DNA from: Stichopus chloronotus
Taxonomy: Eukaryota > Echinodermata > Holothuroidea > Aspidochirotida > Stichopodidae
Direction of reading: 5' to 3'
Length of the DNA: 64,000 nucleotides
NCBI GenBank assembly: GCA_021234535.1
Contig: CM037836.1
Coordinates: 31,586,769 to 31,650,768 of the forward strand
Positions 62,050 through 64,000 of the stretch are shown here, one piece after another (positions within the stretch are counted from its first letter, which is position 1; the number at the start of each line of letters is the position of its first letter). The position numbers were made by a program, and so were the translations under genes. A model generated the notes under the pieces. It saw nothing but the letters and a program-made list of their open reading frames with translations. It ran no database searches and was not told the DNA's origin.

Positions 62050-63578
62050 ATTTTGGGAACACTACCTTAAGATCTTATTCACATGGAAGAGAATGTCTTC
62101 TGATCCTTCCCCTTGAATTCATTTGTACTAAGAGCTTGAAGAACAGTTAACTCTAAACATCAAATAGCAAGTCAAAGTTGTAAAGCCATGTATAAGCTTC
62201 AACATTGAATATGGATGCAAGGATTGTATTCCTTGTTGCTGTATTTACAACCCGTGTTTAGCCATACCATCTTTGTCCTGATATTGAAATCGAAGCAATG
62301 TTTCCTCTGATTAAAAATTTAAAGCAACCATCGTTACATTTTGTTTTTATCAGATTGGAAAATATACTGTGTTTAATGTCATTTTTTTATTCATTCTGTC
62401 ACAAACCTAAAACAATTATTAATTGTGATACTTATGGCAGCAATAAGTTTTCATTAATTTGTTCCTTTTAGACAAAAGTTTGTCCCGTCACTGACACTGA
62501 AAAGTTTTTTGTTTGCCTTTATTCTGCCACTACTTTTTAAATCTGAAATTGTGGATCACAACTTCCAGCTTTTGGTATCTTGAAGAAAGAGATTCAGTCA
62601 AAGAGATAAGAATAACAAAAGCAAGAGAACTGAACTGGTATAGAGTGGTAGGAAACATTACCATATTTATATGATATCATCTGTTATGAAAGTGATATGC
62701 TCTACTGTGGTATTAGGAAAGGAAATATGATTGGTGACTAACATAATTGCCTATGGCAGGTCATTGACAAGTGAAGGTCCACAAAAAGTTACTTACAAAA
62801 AGAAAAAAAAGTCAAAGTGAGGAGGATTAATGAGTCTGTGGATGATGATGGAGTAGTGGATACACTGGCAGCATCAGCCTGGCTTCTGATGGAGGAGCCT
62901 TGGATATATATCTATAGTGATATTTTAGATCAGTGTGCATATCATCTCTCCAACTAAAGCCATTGATGAAGTGTGTAATTTGTTTGTAAACACTGCGTCA
63001 TCTTCTCATAACAGAGTAACATTGCTAATATCAATATTCCTACTTCTGCAATGCAATATTAGGACATGCATGAAACTAGTTTACCTTACCTGTGAAAATT
63101 TACGGCCTTACATTTTAAAAACAAGATGAGGAAGAACCCGACTCTGTATGATACTTCAAAATATTAATAGCATCGTCATCGTTACTTTGAACGGCGTCTC
63201 GTTGGAAGCAACAGAAAACAAAAATATTACCCTTGGAGTTTTTTTCTTCTTTTTGTCTTCCAATTACAAGTTTTTGGAAGACACTTTGCCAAAAACATAG
63301 CCACTGAGCCACCAGTAGTAGTAGGATCACCGTGACCTTTCCCCCAGTTTTTTTTTTTTTTTGATTTTGAGTCCCAGATACATCTTTTTGGTTTCATTGA
63401 TTAATCTATTTTTTTAATCAATCTCAATTTTGTGATATGAGAAGTTAAAGAAAAAGTTTACTGTGTTACATTCTGTATATACTGTATAATATGGGATTAC
63501 TGACATGATAAGTGTTATACTTGCTTTGTTTCTCTAAGAAGTTTAAAATGTGTTTTGCTTTTCTTGTGTTTATTACAG
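62050..63578. other. Unassigned AT-rich sequence
   Basis: No repeat family recognised. It ends in a pyrimidine-rich tract at about 63550-63578. Confidence 0.4.
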
Positions 63579-63620
63579 GTGGGTCGCATAGCAGCTGACT
63601 TGTATAAAATGTTCATTTAA
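63579..63620 (+). CDS. Possible 3'-terminal exon, 13 codons, very uncertain
   Basis: After TTTTGCTTTTCTTGTGTTTA and TTACAG, an acceptor-like context, the sequence reads VGRIAADLYKMFI and a stop. The composition is protein-like, but I do not recognise the family, phase is assumed, and no poly-A signal follows closely. Confidence 0.17.
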   Translation: MGRIAADLYKMFI

Positions 63621-63764
63621 CTACATGTCATGAAAATGTATTGTGTTTCATTATGTTTACTATCTATTATGATAAAACTGAAGTTGTTTTCAATCAAGGC
63701 CATTCTGTAAATTTAGTTTTATCTCCCACTGTATTGTCATTTAAGTGTCTTTGCTGGTACAGTA

Positions 63765-64000
63765 TCTTATCTGTTTTAGCTTTGTCAGTATCCGGTTTAT
63801 TGAAGCAATGTCAATATCTAATTGTCTGTGGTATCATTGTCAGTGTATTTTCTATAGTATCATTATCAGTATCATGCCTGCATAATCAGTGTCAGTATTT
63901 TGTCTGTACTATCATTTTTAGTATCATATCTGTAGTATCAATTTTGAGTATCTTATCTATTGAATCAGTGTCAGTACCTTATTTGCAGTATCATTATCAG
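63765..64000 (+). repeat. ~30 bp tandem repeat running off the window
   Basis: About eight imperfect units containing AGTATCATTATCAGT and TATCTTATCTGT-like words, more regular toward the right edge, where the array is cut by the window boundary. Confidence 0.85.

Noticed and set aside
62824..62958. ~45-codon open stretch with WLLMEEPWIYIYSDILDQ-like composition
   Set aside because: No acceptor or donor signals and no recognisable family; a length easily reached by chance.
1..64000. CRISPR arrays, operons, prophage, bacterial promoters
   Set aside because: The tandem repeats have no conserved-repeat/unique-spacer pattern and the sequence is clearly eukaryotic, so prokaryotic features were not called.

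Overview
The window looks like non-coding DNA from an animal nuclear genome: AT-rich, with no run of long adjacent reading frames, no operons, no rRNA or convincing tRNA, and a high density of short transposon relics, diverged tandem repeats and microsatellites. The mix fits a marine invertebrate. An echinoderm or another non-vertebrate deuterostome is my best guess, from the DIRS-type retrotransposons, many TTAA-flanked MITEs and diverged tandem repeats, but the sequence does not prove it. The region could be intergenic or a very large intron. The only long reading frame I can assign is a retrotransposon Gag-like ORF at 57376-58185. Two short candidate exons (49417-49470 and 63579-63620) rest only on splice-acceptor context.

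Layout. 1-9.7 kb: mostly unrecognised AT-rich sequence, two tandem arrays at 1.2-1.7 kb, an array of ~180 bp diverged repeats carrying nuclear-receptor-like half-sites at 3.1-3.8 kb, and a GGGTACC-ended MITE at 6.4 kb. 9.7-11.2 kb: a TTAA MITE split by a DIRS derivative that still carries its internal complementary region. 11.3-15.5 kb: a GC-richer repetitive patch, then two tandem arrays. 20.1-22.05 kb: three different TTAA MITEs chained end to end, the first with its own ~0.7 kb insert. 24 kb: a hAT-like MITE. 27-29 kb: a dispersed ~1 kb repeat followed by a dimeric higher-order satellite of alternating 68 and 61 bp monomers. 31-35.5 kb: two more TTAA MITEs and a second copy of the ~1 kb repeat. 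37.9-39.0 kb: a pogo/Tigger-like relic. 39.4-40.2 kb: a 20 bp tandem array and a CAGT microsatellite. 44-48 kb: second copies of the GGGTACC and TTAA MITEs, a short DIRS fold-back, and a CCCTTT-ended MITE. 51-53 kb: a degenerate tandem array and a DIRS terminal fragment between 32 bp direct repeats. 56.7-58.4 kb: the largest DIRS copy, with the Gag-like ORF. 59.7-62 kb: an inverted third copy of the ~1 kb repeat and a fifth DIRS fold-back. 63.8-64 kb: a tandem array running off the edge.

The best-supported result is one DIRS family present as five deletion derivatives. The internal complementary region in the first copy gives the predicted terminal junction. The same termini fall out independently from the nested insertion, where the interrupted MITE can be compared with an uninterrupted copy. 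No autonomous copy (reverse transcriptase, RNase H, methyltransferase, tyrosine recombinase) lies in the window, so mobilisation would have to come from elsewhere.
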